Shown here: piece by piece, positions 39,671 to 52,050 of the stretch | How positions within the stretch are numbered: the first letter of the stretch is position 1 | How the letters are laid out: each line of letters begins with the position of its first letter | Assembly: GCF_000687475.1 (NCBI RefSeq) | Contig: NC_057320.1 | Location: 1,426,001 to 1,490,000 of the forward strand | Origin: Ustilaginoidea virens | Taxonomy: Eukaryota > Ascomycota > Sordariomycetes > Hypocreales > Clavicipitaceae | Length of the DNA: 64,000 bases | Direction of reading: 5' to 3' | Position numbers and translations under genes: made by a program | The notes under the pieces: model-generated | Told to the model about the DNA's origin: nothing | What the model saw: the letters and a program-made list of their open reading frames with translations, nothing else | The model's database searches: none

Positions 39671-41640
39671 ACTCTTTAAGGGCGAGACGCCCCCGGCGGG
39701 GGACCCCAGCGGCTGAGAAGGCACCAGACTTCTAATCTATAGCAAAAATAACTCGACTGCATAAAGACATATAAAAGCATAAATCGGCAATACTTACCTA
39801 ACTCTATATAGAAAAAATCGGCCTTAACTCCTTTCTCTGCCTCCAATAAGTACCCTTAATGCTATTACTTCTCTGCCGCTATAGGGAAGGCCTAAAAGAC
39901 CTCTATTATATTATCCTCCCCTACTTAAAGTACTATAGATAAAGGCGTATACTCTTTAGACTATATCCTAGCCTTAGTCTGCTTCGCGACCGATACAGTA
40001 TATTTATCGTACTTAATAAATTATACTTTATATAGACGCTCGCCTATTAGATACTTAATATCGACCGACTCAACTAATTCCGGTTTATTTAATCCCTCTA
40101 ATATAGTATAGCTAAAGGAGCTACCGAATACCCCTATATAGCCCCTATATAATATTTATAGTAATCCTAAAGTATAAACGAGGAGCCCTAAGAATAAATA
40201 AATCTTTTAGGCCCTATAGGCTAGAACTAATCGATAGTTATTATCTTAGCATTAGGGGCATCCTCTTTCCCCTCCCCCCCTTTACTCCCCCTATTACCCT
40301 CCCCCTCTTTATCCCTATTGTCCTTATCCTGCCCCCCCTCTAAAGCCTCCCCCCCCCCCTCCCGGGCTAAAAGCACTTTTGGTAATACAATAATATCTTT
40401 TTACGCTTAAGCTTACTACTCTAAGGCCTCTATCTTATACTCCTCTAGGTTAAGTATCTCCTAAGTCGCCCTAGAAGCGCCTAAGCCCCTTATTGCTATT
40501 ACTGCTACTGCTACCGCCCGACTATACCCCTATAAGGTAGATGCCTATTTAGCCCTCTACTAAAGGGCCTTATAATTATCTACCTAAAGGTAAAGATAAT
40601 TAGCCGGTAACCTATATTGTATACGAATTGATAATATACCTTAATCCCCCTAGCTATTATCTCCTATATATTAAAGAGTTCCTATATAGGGACCCGATTC
40701 TCGGGGGTCTATTTTAGTAGTATATATATCTTACCCGCTAAGGCGTATAAGTAATATACTATATTAGTCCCTATTTATATTAGCCTCGCTAAAAAGTAGG
40801 TACGACCCGGTCTATACCTTATTGACTATAGTATTAATACTTAGGATCCTCTAAGCGTATTAAATATAGCCTATATAGCTATATATATAGTTCTCTAGGC
40901 TACTATACGAGGGTTAGTAGTAGTTCTATAATGCATAAGACCTATACTTACCCCCTTATCTAGTATTGCCGACTAATTAGGCATTTTTGCTTTTACTACT
41001 GCTATTCTTATTCTTATTATTATTATTATAGCTATTGCTATTACTATTATTACTACTACTGCCGTTCTACTAATAGGGTTAGTATCGGCCTTATACCGCG
41101 ATAGAGGGGTTATTATATACCTTAGAATTAGCACTATAGAGGAAAAGAAGAAAAAGAAAAAAAAGTATTAAATTAGGGGGCATTGCTAACCTATATACTA
41201 ATATAGTGCCTAAGGCTAGCCGCTCCTATTTTTAAATCTAGCTTACTTTTGCCTATGCATTATAGACTAATACGCCTAAGATGCGTCTAGGCCCCTATAG
41301 GCATATATCCGGCGAGAATACCGCTAATCCTACCCCTTTAACCTTACCTTCCCTTTATTTTATACCTAATAGTACTCCGACCCGGGCCTAATACTCCCGG
41401 AACTTATACTCGTACTCTTCCCAAGTAATACCGCTAGATATAGTCTTAAGCGGTTATACACCCTACTCTTTTATGCACTAGATACCCGCCGCCCCTACTG
41501 CGGGGCAATATAAAGTAGAAATTATAAATATAAGAAGGGTTTTCCTCCCGGCTATTAGGTTTTTCCTTTCTAAATTATCTCTATAGAAGTACTAGATAGG
41601 TTATTTAGCTCTAAATAGTCTCTAGCGTAATTTAATAATA
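39671..41640 (+). mobile_element. 5'-truncated LINE-like copy with (AAT)n tail
   Basis: About 1.97 kb matching 52590-54560 on the same strand and 42557-44510 inverted. It begins within the C-terminal part of ORF2, passes a pyrimidine-rich tract (40260-40370) and ends GCGTAATTTAATAATAAT, a simple-repeat tail typical of non-LTR elements. An ORF relic starting MPN.SAILDKGVSIGL lies antisense (about 41010 leftwards). It inserted into Gypsy integrase sequence. Confidence 0.6.
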
Positions 41641-42556
41641 ATAATAATTGGTCTAAGGGTAATATATAGTCGAAAGGAGTTATTTAGTCCTAATTAAATT
41701 GCAAAGTATAATCTAAAATTATCCTACTTAATTAGACCTTTAATTACTAATAATTTCTTTAGGGAACCTATAGAAATACTATTAGCACTATTAGAACTAT
41801 TTTATATAGTCTTCTGCTTTTATAAAGTATATTACCTTAAGCTAGATATATTTCGATAGGCGATTAGTAATAATTATAAGGAATTGCGGGTCGGATATAT
41901 TATATGCGGGAAGATCTATTATAAAGTTGATAGAAATCTATAACTAAAATTAGTCTAAGATAGGCAATAGCTATAGTAGGCCTTAGCGTAATTATCGGCT
42001 CTTATATACCCTACGGCATTAGTAATTCTAGATATATCTCGCTACTGCTAAAGATATATTATTAAAGTGATAATCGCGATATAATAACTGAAATATAGTA
42101 TTCTTTCCTAGATAGCCTGCAATAGGTAATTTATAGTAGCACTATATAACTATAGTGGTTAGGGGTTTAAAAGAAGGGAGCTATATCTACCCCCGGTAAA
42201 GAAGCATACTATAGGCATTTAGGGTGTAATCTATAATCTATTCCTTTATTAAAGCCTTAATTAGGAAGTATTTTTTGCCTATTACTACTACCACCTAATA
42301 TGCCCTATATATTTTATCCTTAGTAATAGCCTAATTCTAAAGTGCCTAGAAGTAGGAGTTAGCGAAAATATATAAGCTATTAGGTAAGCTTAATCCTAAA
42401 GGTATAGCTATAGGAACTAATTTAGTAGTTAAGTCTAGGTAGAGTATTAAAATCGATAGCAGTTTTAAGATCTAGCTAATCCTTAGTATTATACTATTAG
42501 CTTCCTATTCCTATTGAGATAAAGTATTAAGGCATTAAGTTTATAACCTTAGCCTA
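41641..42556 (-). mobile_element. Gypsy integrase/RNase H fragment
   Basis: Matches 55035-55945 in the same orientation. On the minus strand it carries the degraded integrase region. It is boxed in by two LINE-like copies in opposite orientation whose (AAT)n tails face each other across it. Confidence 0.6.
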
Positions 42557-44705
42557 TTATTATTATTAAATTACGCTAGAGGCTATTTTAAAGCTAAATA
42601 ACCTATCTAGTACTTCTATAAAGATAATTTAGAAAGGAAAAACCCAATAGCTAGGAGGAAAACCCTTCCTATATTCTTAATTTCTATTTTATATCGCCCC
42701 GCAGCAGGGGCGGCAAGTATCCGGTGCATAAGAGAGTAGGGTGCATAACCGCTTAAGACTATATCTAGCGGTATTATATAGGAAGAGTGCGAGCGAGAAG
42801 TCCTAGAGTATTAGGTCTAAGCCGGTAGTCTTATTGGGCGAGAAGTAAGGGGAGGGTAAAGCTAAAGGGGTAGGGCTAATAGCATACTCGCAATAGGCAT
42901 ATTCTCGCCGGGTGTATATCTATAGTAGCCCGGGCACTTCTCGGTATGTATTAGTTTTTAGGTCGGAAGAGGAAGTAAACTAATTCTAAAGGTTAAAGCA
43001 GGCAGCCTTAGGCACTATATTAGTATATAGGTCAGTAATACCCCCCGATTTAGTACTTTTTTTTCTTTTCTTCTTTTCCTCTATAGTACTAATTTTAAGG
43101 TATATAATAACCCCTCTATCGCGGTATAGGGCTAGTGCTAACCCTATTAGCAGAACAGCAGTAGTAGTAGCGATAATAATAGCAGCAATAATAATAACAA
43201 TAAGAATAATAATAGTAAGAATAAAAATGCCTAAACGGTCGGTAATACTAGATAAAGAGGTAAGTATAGGTCTTATATACGGCGGAACTATAGCTAACCC
43301 TCGTATAATAGCCTAAAGAACTATATATATAGCCTTATAGGCTATATCTAATGCGCTTGGAGGATTCTAAGTATAAATAATATAGTCAATAAGGTATAAG
43401 CTAGGTTATACCTACTCTTTAGTAAGGCTAATATAAGTAGGGACTAATATAGTATACTATCCTTATGCTTTAGCAGGCAAAATATATATACCCTTAGAAA
43501 GGACCCCTAAGAATCGGATCCTAATATAAAAACTCTTTAATATATAGGAGATAATAGCTAGGGGGGTAGAATTATATTTTCGATTCGTATATAATATAGA
43601 TTACCGGCTAATTATCTTTACCTTTAGGTAGATAACTATAAGGCCCTCTAATAGAGGGCTAAATAGGCATCCGCCTCTTAGGGGTATAATTAGGCAGTAG
43701 TAATAGTAGTAGTAGTAATAGGGGGCCTTAGCGCTCTTAGGATAACTTAAGAGATATTAGACCTTAAAGAAAAAAAGGTCCTCGCCTTAAAATAATAGGC
43801 TTATACCTAAAAGGATATTACTATATTATTATAGGTTTTTTTAGCCTAAAAGGAGGGAAAAAGGGCTTTAATGGGGGAGTAAATTAAAAATAAAAAAGGG
43901 GAGAACGGTAGGGAGAGGAAGGGGGGAGAAGGGGGGAAGAGTACCCCTATTATTAATATAATAATTATTAACTAATTTCGGCCTATAGGGCCTAAGAGAT
44001 TTACTTATTCTTAATACTCCTTATTCTTACTATAAAATTGCTATAAATATTATATAGGGGTTATATAAGGGTATTTAGTAGCGCTTTTAGCTATACTATA
44101 TTAGAGGGATTAAATAAGCTAGAATTAGTTAAATTAATCAATATTAAGTATTTAGCAAATAATCGTTTATATGAGGTATAATTTATTAAATATAATATAT
44201 ATATTAAATTAATTACGAAATAAGCTAAAGCCGGGACTAAAGCTAAAGAGTATATATCTTTGTCTATAGTATTTTAGGCAAAAAAAGATAATATAATAGA
44301 GGTCTTTTAGGCCTTCCCTATAATAGTAAAAAGGTAATAGCATTAAGGGAACTTATTAGAGGTAAGGGAAAAAATTAAGGCCGATTTTTTCTATATAGAG
44401 TTAGGTAAGTATTACCAATTTATACTTTTATAAGCCTTTATATAGTTAAGTTATTTTCGCTATGGAATAAAAGTCTAATGCCCTTTCGGCTATTAGGGTC
44501 TTATACTAAAAGTATCTCGCTTTTACTACTACCTAATTATTTTACTATTAGTTATATTAGTCTTTTATTAGTCTTTCTTCGGCTAAAAGCTAATAAAAGT
44601 TAAAATCGGGAAATGGGGTATAAGCTAGGGGTTTTTAGTTACCCTTCCTTTATTAGCATTAGAGTATTACTGCTATTACTATTAATATATAATTAATCCT
44701 ATTAG
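42557..44705 (-). mobile_element. LINE-like 3' region (minus strand) with (TTA)n edge
   Basis: Inverted relative to 39671-41640. Reading leftwards it continues the LINE that starts near 46787: ORF2 C terminus (about 44700-44450), pyrimidine tract (purine-rich on plus, 43850-43940) and tail at 42557. On the plus strand the antisense ORF relic begins MPKRSVILDKEVSIGL at 43227. Confidence 0.6.
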
Positions 44706-45082
44706 TTATTATTATTATTATTATTAAATTACGCTAGAGGCTATTTAGAGCTAAATAACCTATCTAGTACTTCTATAAAGATAATTCGTAAAGGAAAAAC
44801 CCGGTAGCCGGGAGGAAAACCCTTCCTGCATTCTTAAATTCTACTTTTTATCGCCCTATAGCGGGGGCGGCGGGTATCTGGTGTGTGAGAGGGTAGGGTG
44901 CGTAACCGCTTAGGACTATATCTAGCGGTATTGCATAGGAAGAGTGCGAGTGAGAAGTCCCGGAATATCGGGTCCGGGTCGGTGGTCTTATTGGGTGAGA
45001 AGTGAGGGGAGGGTGAAGCCGGGGGGGTAGGGCCAGCGGCGCGCTCGCGACGGGCGTATTCTCGCCGGGCGCGCGTCTGTAG
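44706..45082 (-). mobile_element. 377-bp 5'-truncated LINE-like insertion
   Basis: Begins (TTA)n then AAATTACGCTAGAGGC, the family 3' end in inverted orientation, and stops abruptly after 377 bp. A 12-bp target duplication TAATCCTATTAG lies at 44694-44705 and 45083-45094. Truncation at the 5' end, simple-repeat tail and a variable-length duplication identify target-primed reverse transcription. It retains more CG and TG than its surroundings, so it may be younger. Confidence 0.8.
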
Positions 45083-45094
45083 TAATCCTATTAG

Positions 45095-46287
45095 TTATAC
45101 CTATCTTAGCTATTCTTTTAAGGAACCGCTAATAAATATAATTAAAATAGAGGTCAATTAGGGGTATAGCTGCCTCGGTTTTAAGGGTATCTAATAGTAT
45201 AGCCTTAAAGGCTTTAGTAATTATATAAAGGTAGGCTAATTATTCTATAGCTAGGGATTTTATAATACCTTTCGCTGCCCCTCTAGGGGTAGTAAGGGTA
45301 TACTATACCCTTATGCTAAAAGCGATAGAGGTTTAGATAACCTATATATAGATTAGGCATACTTCTTAATATTAATAGCCTTAGGTAGAGGCTACTATTA
45401 CTATAAGTATAAATCGCTATCGTTTCAATTTCTTTACGATCTTAATATAGTATTCCCTTTATTTTAGCTTATAGTAAATTTCGACCCCTAAGAATCTAGT
45501 ATACTATTTCAGCTATATTATAGCGGTTTTAAGCTATATTAGGGTCTCGTCTGCCTTATGCGTATAGGTAAAATAAATAAGCTCGCTTTTACTAAAATTA
45601 AAATTTAGTCCTATTTATTTAGACTAGTTATTATAGATAGCCTATACTTTCTGAAGTAATGCTTTAGTCTCCCTTATATCTTTCCTATATGCTATAATAT
45701 TAGTATCGTTAGCAAAGCCTAGTATAATAGTTAATATAACCTTTTATAGTCTCTTATAGAGTAGCATAATATAAATAAGAAAAAGGATAAAGGAGAAAAG
45801 GGACCTTTAAGGGACCCTAATAGTAATCGGCAGTTTATTTATAAATTGCCTTTTAAAATAAATTTATATTAATCGCAAATCGGTAAAGCTATATACCTAT
45901 ACTACTAGTTATAGTAGGAGCCCTTTTTCTAATAGTAAATAGATAAGGCGGGTATAATTAACTATATTGAATGCAGCTAAGATATTTAATTAAAGTAGCG
46001 AGGCGATCCTATTATAGTACTAAATTGTATATATAATTTCGATTAGTATACTTAATACTATATTAGTTAACCGATTTGCCCTATTGCCTATTTAAAGGTC
46101 TAAAAAGAGATTACCCTTTTTAAGAGTAATAATAAGCTACTATACGACTATAGCTTTTATAACCTTTCCTACTAAATTAAATAGTAATATTAATCTCTAT
46201 CCTTTTGCCTTAGAGTATTCCTCTAGCTTTTTCCTTAGTTTCTATAAAACTATTATTTTAGCCTCCTAGTATTAGGCTAGGTAATAT
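45095..46287 (-). mobile_element. LINE ORF2 reverse transcriptase, RIP-damaged
   Basis: The minus strand reads as a non-LTR reverse transcriptase: GKVIKAIVV, a GNRANRLTNIVLSILIE segment, NILAAFNIVNYTRL, and FANDTNIIAYR (catalytic FADD mutated to FAND by one transition). The thumb and connector follow with PRGAAKGIIKSLAIE, also readable at 52200 on the plus strand. Stops are TAG and TAA. The copy is interrupted at 46288 and at 45083. Confidence 0.75.
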
Positions 46288-46500
46288 CAAGGATTCGGGC
46301 TACGCCCGTATCATGCTAAGGGCAAGCTCAGGCGCGCAGCATAGTGCCAAAGGGATATAGGTGTCAATTGTACTAAGTATGGTAACTTAGTACAATACGT
46401 ACTCTTTTGGCCGTATAGTCAAGAGGGTAGGTTTTTACCTGGCGATATGCGCAGACACCCGCTTAGGGCCCAATTAGGCCACTTCGTTATAGGCAATACC
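46288..46500. mobile_element. 213-bp non-RIP insertion with hairpin
   Basis: Sits in the LINE with a candidate 6-bp duplication TAATAT (46282-46287 and 46501-46506). CpA and TpG are common in it, unlike its surroundings. It contains a perfect 12-bp inverted repeat, ATTGTACTAAGT at 46367-46378 and its complement at 46385-46396, with a 6-nt loop. CGGGCTACGCCCG near its left edge is shared with the Gypsy-family LTRs. It could be a related solo LTR, a miniature element or a SINE. Confidence 0.55.
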
Positions 46501-46787
46501 TAATATAGTATATCTTATTTAAAAGGTATATAAGAGCGGTAATAAGTAAAGGGCTATATACTTTAAGGAATCCTATTAGGAGCCTATTAGGGCCTAATAC
46601 TTTCTAGCCTACTATATTATATAGTGCGATATATACCTTTTTATAGGTAAAAGAGTTAGTAGGGGGGAATATAGTATTAATAAGCTAAGGGAATATTAAG
46701 TTAGGAATATTATTATAGGTGGCCTATAAGGTAGGGAAGAATCGTTTAGTAAGGATTTACGCCTTTTCCTTATATATTATTGCCTTT
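46501..46787 (-). mobile_element. LINE fragment, upstream part
   Basis: Continues the LINE on the far side of the 213-bp insertion; it matches 39395-39640. It ends at the LTR at 46788. Confidence 0.55.
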
Positions 46788-47041
46788 TGTAAAGGACTGG
46801 CCCTAGGGCTACTGCGAATAGGCGTCGAATGAATATATTAAATAGACTAAGGAGGAAAGAGAGAGGACCCAAATAGGGGCCTCTAGATAGTCTATTTATA
46901 TCTATGCGTAGCGCGGGTCGAGGCCCTAGCATAGTCCCGTGACCCTATACCGTTAGCCCATCTAACCCTGCCTAGGCTAGGCACAGGCGCAGCCCGAGTC
47001 CTAGCCATATTATAGCGCGGGCGTAGCCTGAGCCTATAACA
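46788..47041 (-). repeat. Gypsy-family LTR, copy 4
   Basis: 254 bp, TGTAAAGG to ATAACA. Directly right of it is TACCCCCCTCCTC, which read on the minus strand is a polypurine tract abutting TGT. This suggests the 3' LTR of a minus-strand element whose internal part is 47042-47944. Confidence 0.7.
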
Positions 47042-47944
47042 TACCCCCCTCCTCTGCATCGCAATCGGATTAATTATATCCTATAACCCCCCCGTCCTCC
47101 GCGCAAACTAATAAGGTCGCCGGGATTTTCATCGCAATACCCTTAAGTTATAGAAGCAGTATGCATCTATATAAGTATCGGGCTTAGCTCGTATAATTAG
47201 AAGATTCGTAGAGTAGTTAACCTGGATATAATATAGTAGAAATATATAGAAGTCCGGCGTTATATTGCTAGCTAGAGACCGCCTGCGGCAGCTAGAAGTA
47301 TCGTGAAAATTTTTTTCGCTAGCTATTAGCCAGGGATCCTCTTAGGCGAAGGTGTTTTTCCCCTTATGCCTATTCTTCCTGCCTCTTTTTCTTCCCTCTT
47401 CCTTCCTATAGCCGCTATAATTATTATTGGTATCGTAATTATAAGTATTGTCCTCCGCCTAAGGTTAGAATATTAGAGCTAATTGTCGATAGGCTATACC
47501 CTATTCCTATTTTTTATAAGCCTATATATCGATTCTAATCCGATCCGACTCTATAGATTCTCTCAATTGACTATATTAAGACCTAATTATATCCGACTCG
47601 AACCCTAGTAGTAGTTCTACTATAGGCGGTATTAATACCCCTATAGATCCTAATATTATAGAGATCCTGCAACCTATAAATAGACTATCTTTTATATATT
47701 TTAACCTATTAGAGAATAGGCTGAAGCTATAATATACTATAGGCGATTACCTACTTAAGGGTAATTTATCTAATAAGGAGTATAAATATGCCTACGATAA
47801 AGAGTTCCTATATAAATAATACAATAAGAAAATATAGTCGACTAGGGTTTTCCCTATATACGAGTAAAGAGGTAAAAGTAAGGTATATACTTGCTACTAG
47901 AGTGCGTATAGCTTATATATATAGCTAGACTTTAAGCTAACTAG
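47042..47944. repeat. Unknown repeat X, copy 1 (truncated)
   Basis: Matches 49858 to about 50760. The plus strand near 47750-47940 reads KEYKYAYDKEFLYKQYNKKI before being cut by the LTR at 47945. The family is not recognised. Confidence 0.45.
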
Positions 47945-48186
47945 TATTACGGGCTCGGGCTACGCCCGCGCCACAATATGGCTAGGACTCGGGCTGCGCC
48001 CGCAACTAGCCTTAGGAGTATCGGCACGGGGTCATAAGGGCTTGCTAAGGACTCGGCCCGTGCTACGTACGGGCATAAATAGGCTACTTAGAGGCCCCTA
48101 TTCGGGCCCTCTCTCTTTCCTCCTTAGTCTATTTAATATATTTATTCGATGCCTATTCGCAGTAGCCCTAGGGCTAGTCTTTTATA
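47945..48186 (+). repeat. Gypsy-family LTR, copy 5 (plus-oriented element)
   Basis: 242 bp, inverted relative to copies 1-4, from TATTACGGG (mutated TGTCACGGG) to TTATA. It is followed by TTTAAATAGACTCTCTCAGC and gag, so it is a 5' LTR. Confidence 0.7.
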
Positions 48187-48950
48187 TTTAAATAGACTCT
48201 CTCAGCCTTACTATTATAACCTCACATTATGGAGCTAATAATGCAGGCTATATAAGATATCGAGATAAGCACACCCGGAGAACCAAATAGAGAGAACCTA
48301 AAGCTATAATACCCCCAACGTAATATATATACCCGAGTAAAGCAGCTTGCAGTAGGATTACAGTAGATAGAGGCGCAGATGCAGACTAACATATAGTACC
48401 TTGCTGCTATTACCGCCTCGCTGTAGATCTTTCTTGCGAATTAGTTAAATAGCTCCTAAAACGCTACCTAACTGGCTCTAGTCGTATAATAGAACGCCCC
48501 CCTCCCTACTGCTTAGGATACCTAGCTAAAGCGTAAGCCGATCCTAATAGGGGACCCCTTTAATAGCAAAAAGGCTATATTTATAGCCTAGCGGACCTTT
48601 ATGCAATATAAGCTTAAGGTCGATAGGGAGTTTATCGGAAATAAGAAGATTTAATAGATATTTATCCTTTAGAACCTTTCGTCTATAGTCTAATTATAGG
48701 TTATAGCCTTTTTTAAGAATAATACGGCTTACGATTATAATATAATAAGGTTCTTTAAATACCTCTAATATCTCTTTAAGGACCTATATCGGTAGGATCG
48801 CATTATTACTAAGCTTAAGCACTCTTTACGCTAGAAACCTTTTACTGCTTTCTTCGTTTAATTTAAAGAAAAACTTATACTTATTAGTAGTCTTAATTGG
48901 CCTAAAGAAGTTAAATTAGAATACCTTTAATTAGTGCTTAACGCTCGTAT
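48187..48950 (+). pseudogene. Gypsy gag fragment, plus strand
   Basis: Degraded gag starting near MQAIQDIEIS and including TFMQYKLKVDREFIGN and ITKLKHSLR, with TAG/TAA interruptions. It is cut off by insertion of a second copy of the same family at 48951. Confidence 0.6.
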
Positions 48951-49194
48951 TGTCACGGGCTCGGGCTACGCCCGTGCTATAATGTGGCTAGGACACGGGC
49001 TGCGCCCGCGTCTAGCCTAAGAAGGGCAATAGACAGAGTCATAGGACTATATTAGGACTCCGATATGTATTATAATCGGGATATAAATAGACTAGATAGA
49101 AGGTTCCTATTTAGATCCTTTTCCTTCCTCTTTAGTCTATTTAATATATATTACTGACGCCTATTCGCAGCCGCCCTAAAGCTAGTCTATTATA
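48951..49194 (+). repeat. Gypsy-family LTR, copy 6
   Basis: 244 bp starting with the intact TGTCACGGGCTCGGG edge. It is a 5' LTR: the same gag start follows. It is nested inside the gag of the previous copy. Confidence 0.72.
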
Positions 49195-49604
49195 TTTAAA
49201 TAGACTCTCTCAGCCTTGCTATTATAACCCCGTATTATAAAACTAATGATACAAGCGTTACACGATATCGAAATGAGTACGCCTAATGAGATAGGGGCAA
49301 ACGGCACGGGGCAATAGCGCCCCCGACGTAATACACACACCTAAATGCAGCAACTTTCCGAGGGAATACAATAGATTTAATCGCAGATAAACTCTTTATA
49401 GGCCTATCTCGTAAAGTAGGCGAGCAAACCCTAACCAGAATACTAACCGGTCTTAATAATACAATAGGGCGGACCTATCCCCCCTACTACTCTCGATACG
49501 GCTTATACCTAACCTAAGCGTAAGCTGATCCCGATAGGGGACCTTTTTAACGGCAAAAAGACAATATTTACAGCTTAGCGAACCTTTATGCAATATAAAC
49601 TTAA
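49195..49604 (+). pseudogene. Gypsy gag fragment, plus strand, second copy
   Basis: Gag N terminus (MIQALHDIEMSTPNE) with an RPRRNTHT segment shared with the left-edge copy. It is cut off at 49604 by another LTR, giving three levels of nesting within one family. Confidence 0.6.
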
Positions 49605-49857
49605 TGTAAAGGACTGGCCCTAGGGCTACTGCGAATAGGCGTCGAATAAATATATTAAATAGACTAAGGAGGAAAGAGAGAGGACCCGAATAGGGGCCTC
49701 TCGATGGTCTATTTAACTATGCGTTAGCACGGGTCGGGGTCCTAGCGTAATCTTATAACCCCGTACTACTGACTCATATGACCCTACCTAGGCTAGGCAC
49801 GGGCGCAGCCCGAGTCCTAGCCATATTGTGGCGCGGGCGTAGCCCGAGCCTATAATA
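49605..49857 (-). repeat. Gypsy-family LTR, copy 7
   Basis: 253 bp, TGTAAAGG to ATAATA, followed by TACCCCCCTCCTT, as at copy 4, so the same 3' LTR and repeat X junction occurs twice. Confidence 0.7.
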
Positions 49858-52050
49858 TACCCCCCTCCTTCGCCTCGCAAGCGAATTAATTGCATTTAAA
49901 AACCCGCCCCTCTTTTGCGTAGGCCCAATTAGGTCGCCTAGGTTTTTATCGCGATAACCTTAAGTCTATTCGTTAGGTCCGATTCGTGCGAATAGGGGGT
50001 GTTATAGAGTGGCTAATTCGATAGTAGTATAGTAGAAGCGTATAGAAGGCCAGCGTCGTATTGCTAGTTGGAAGCTATCTATAGCAGCTATTAATATTAT
50101 GAAAAATTTTTCGCTAGCTATTAGTAGGTGATCCCCTTAGGTAAAGGTGTATTTTCTCTCGCACCCTTTTTATTACCTTTTTCTTCCCTTCCTTTTCCTT
50201 CCTATAGCCGATTTAATTATCGTCGGCATTTTACTATAAGTATTATCCCCTTTGCCTGGGGTCGTAATAGATGCTAATATTAATAGTCTAGTTACCTATA
50301 TATTCTCTAAAAGGCTATGCCCTATCTCCGCCCGCATTTAATATATATATCGGTTCGAGCCTAATGCGACTTTATATTCCCCTGATTGACTATATTAGGA
50401 CCCTAAATATATCTAAGCCGAACCCTAGTGGCGGCTAAGCTGTAGGCGGCGTGATAACCCCTATAGAACCTAATATTATAGAAATCTTATGATCTGCGAG
50501 CGGTCTAACCGCCCTATCTATTAAGCGCTTTAGCCCTTTAGAGTATAGATGCAAGCTATAGTGTGCTATAGGCGATTACTTATTAGAGGGTGACTCTTTT
50601 AATAAGGAGTATAAATATGCCTATAATAAAGAGTTTTTATACGAGCGATATAACCGAAAAATATAGGCAATTAGTATTCTCCCTATCTGTATATAGAAAG
50701 GTAAGAGTAAGGGCTGCTCTTACTACTAAGATATATATAGCTTATATATATGGCTCGACTTTAAGCTTACTAATAATCTTAGACTCTAGTGGATCTATTA
50801 GGTATAGGTTAAGGCTTATAAAGATAGCACTACTATTATTAAACCTATATATCTTGCAACCGAGATAACTAAGGCCTAGGCTATTATTCTTTCGCCTTCT
50901 TTTCGGGCCTTTAATAACTAGTAGCGGTATACTATAGCTGCCGACTAAATAACTCCCTATATCCTGCATCTTGCTTTTAGTCCCTATAGTGCCGCCGGTA
51001 AAGTATTAACCGATATCTTTTAGGCTATAACTCCCTCCTACTGTTAAGCTAGGTCGGTTGTCGATCTAGCCCCTATATTAAGCGTAATACGGGATATATA
51101 ACGAGAGGCCTGGGAGTACTATGCCCGGATAGAGTAGTACCTAGCGGCTTTTATTTGGCCCTATTTGGCCCCCCCTTCTGCCTGCCTTTTGCTAACCTAT
51201 TATGCTAGGGAACCGCCTACCTATAAGTAGGGTGTATAGGTTCCCCTAAAGGCCTAGACGTACTACCTGCTGTAGAATGCCTTAGCGCTATAGTAGCCTT
51301 AGCCGGCACTGCTGCGTCCCCTGCTGCTGCTATTGCAGACCTTATAGCGTCTTTATCGGGCCCTATTATAGCCCCCCTTATATTCCCTATATGGTATGTC
51401 CCCTAGAATGCTATTATGTTGGGGTCGTATAGGCAACCATCCGCGCTAGGCCTACTCGCTATATGCATGCCTGATCCCCTATAGATACTATTATAGGGGT
51501 TATATATAGCCGCCCCTACTACTACCGCCCCCGCAGTAGCAGCCGCTATAGGGGTACGCCGATCCCAATAATGCTAAAGAGGGTCTATATAACGATAAGT
51601 ATAGTAGTTATAATATAAGAGAGGGGGGAAGATAATATTAGCCCGAGAGAGAGGGGCATATAAGCTTAGTATTTTTTTTTTTGATATTTTAAGGGTTTTT
51701 TTTTTTTTTTATAAGTAGGTATTTAGGCGTTGTTTATAGGTTTAGTAGACCTCGTTTTAATAGCCTAGAGGGCCTATTATATATATAAATATCACCTTAT
51801 TTGGCTTTAAATGCCTCTTATACCGCTAAATCTTCGAAGTTTTCTAGGGGTTCCTATATAGGTAAGTTATATCTTTACTATTTAACTAATATATTACGGT
51901 TCCTGCTTTGGCCCTAAGCGTTTTTCGCCGCTAATATCGCCTTAACCTTATATTCTTTATATAGCTAATTAGAGTCTTATAGGAGAATAAATAGGGGCCC
52001 TAGCTTAGTATTAGTTATAGTCTATATTAAGAGCGGATTAGAAGTAGCCT
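49858..52050 (+). repeat. Unknown repeat X, copy 2, with degraded plus-strand ORF
   Basis: Contains a long former ORF on the plus strand, about 50560-51640, readable if TAG is taken as mutated Gln. Landmarks are NKEFLYERYNRKI, DIYSLYIWLDFKLTNN and a Pro/Gln-rich C-terminal part. I recognise no family. Two T-runs (about 51669-51681 and 51696-51709) follow. The right border with LINE sequence near 52050 is approximate. Confidence 0.4.
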
